From: Candidatus Delongbacteria bacterium
GTDB taxonomy: Bacteria > Bacteroidota > Bacteroidia > Bacteroidales > ML635J-15
DNA: 7,475 nucleotides
Assembly: GCA_027858215.1 (NCBI GenBank)
Contig: JAQIDD010000359.1
Coordinates: forward strand, 1-7,475
Reading direction: 5' to 3'
The translations under genes and the position numbers were made by a program. The notes under the pieces are model-generated. The model ran no database searches, was not told the origin of the DNA, and saw nothing but the letters and a program-made list of their open reading frames with translations. Shown in pieces: positions 7,109 through 7,475 of the stretch; within the stretch, counting starts at the first letter, position 1; the number at the start of each line of letters is the position of its first letter.

Positions 7109-7475
7109 CTAATTTAGTTTCACATCATCAAGCAACTTGTCAACAAGCTTGCTGTGTTTTTCTTTGTTTTCCAATTCTTGTTTCAGGATTTTTTCTGCGA
7201 TATCCACACTCAACTCTGATACCTGATTTTTAATCTCACGAATGGCTTCTTGTTTCTGTTTTTCAATGTCATCCTTAGCTTCGGATTTCATTTTATTCAC
7301 CACATTCTGAGTTTCTTCTTTGGCATCAGAAATCATTTGTTCACGCATTGATTTTGCCTCATCGAGGATGTTATCTTTTTCTTTGCGCGATGCTTCAATC
7401 ATAGCCTTTTGTTTTTCGTCAAGCTGTTCAAGTTCCTGACGAGCCTCATCGGCATCATCGAGTGCTTTCTGGATG
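7109..7475 (-). CDS. atpF: ATP synthase Fo subunit b, C-terminal part (5' end outside window)
   Basis: The last 121 complete codons of the b subunit are visible; the frame continues without a start past base 7475, so the membrane anchor and the true start are missing. Typical b subunits have about 155-170 residues, so roughly a quarter is absent. What is seen is one long charged helix, rich in Glu, Lys, Gln and Ala and without Pro or Trp, as expected for the b dimer coiled coil of the peripheral stalk. Recognisable family stretches are the AKSMREQMISDAKEE segment and the C-terminal VSELSVDIAEKILKQEL, which contacts delta. An internal ATG at 7402 should not be taken as the start, because b-like sequence continues upstream of it (KALDDADEARQELEQLDEKQ). 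The stop lies four bases before atpH. Confidence 0.95.
   Translation of the reverse strand, partial: IQKALDDADEARQELEQLDEKQKAMIEASRKEKDNILDEAKSMREQMISDAKEETQNVVNKMKSEAKDDIEKQKQEAIREIKNQVSELSVDIAEKILKQELENKEKHSKLVDKLLDDVKLN

Noticed and set aside
7109..7402. Short 97-codon gene starting at the ATG at 7402
   Set aside because: The same frame continues with b-subunit-like sequence to the window edge, so this Met is internal to atpF.

Overview
All seven genes in this window lie on the minus strand, so transcription runs from the high to the low coordinates. The DNA is AT-rich (GC around 40% by eye). The host looks like a member of the Bacteroidota. This rests on the protein styles (a long phosphate permease with a soluble helical tail, and ATP synthase subunits of the Bacteroidota type), on atpG ending the gene run with no atpD after it, on the scarcity of Shine-Dalgarno sequences, and on a promoter of the TTG / TAnnTTTG type. 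Genus cannot be told from the sequence.

Positions 7475 to 4074 hold the end of an F-type ATP synthase operon in the order atpF (3' part only), atpH, atpA, atpG, with gaps of 4, 29 and 8 bases. These encode the peripheral stalk (b and delta subunits), the alpha subunit of the catalytic head, and the gamma rotor shaft. The beta and epsilon genes (atpD, atpC) do not follow atpG and must lie elsewhere.

Positions 3975 to 1750 encode a 741-residue PiT-family phosphate permease with a C-terminal PhoU/DUF47-like helical domain. A 98-base gap before it carries a good Bacteroidota promoter candidate, and an inverted repeat overlaps its -33 element. Phosphate is the substrate of ATP synthase, so the neighbourhood is sensible, but co-regulation is only inferred.

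Positions 1653 to 694 encode an NAD-dependent nucleotide-sugar epimerase/dehydratase (extended SDR). Six bases after its stop begins a polyprenyl diphosphate synthase, cut off by the left window edge after 229 residues. These two are probably co-transcribed.

The region is mostly housekeeping. I see no mobile element, CRISPR array, RNA gene or clear intrinsic terminator, no gene-free stretch over 100 bases, and no convincing evidence of an undescribed system. The second-look items are small: palindromes in the intergenic gaps, the divergent signature motifs and fused tail of the permease, and the chain length of the prenyl synthase.
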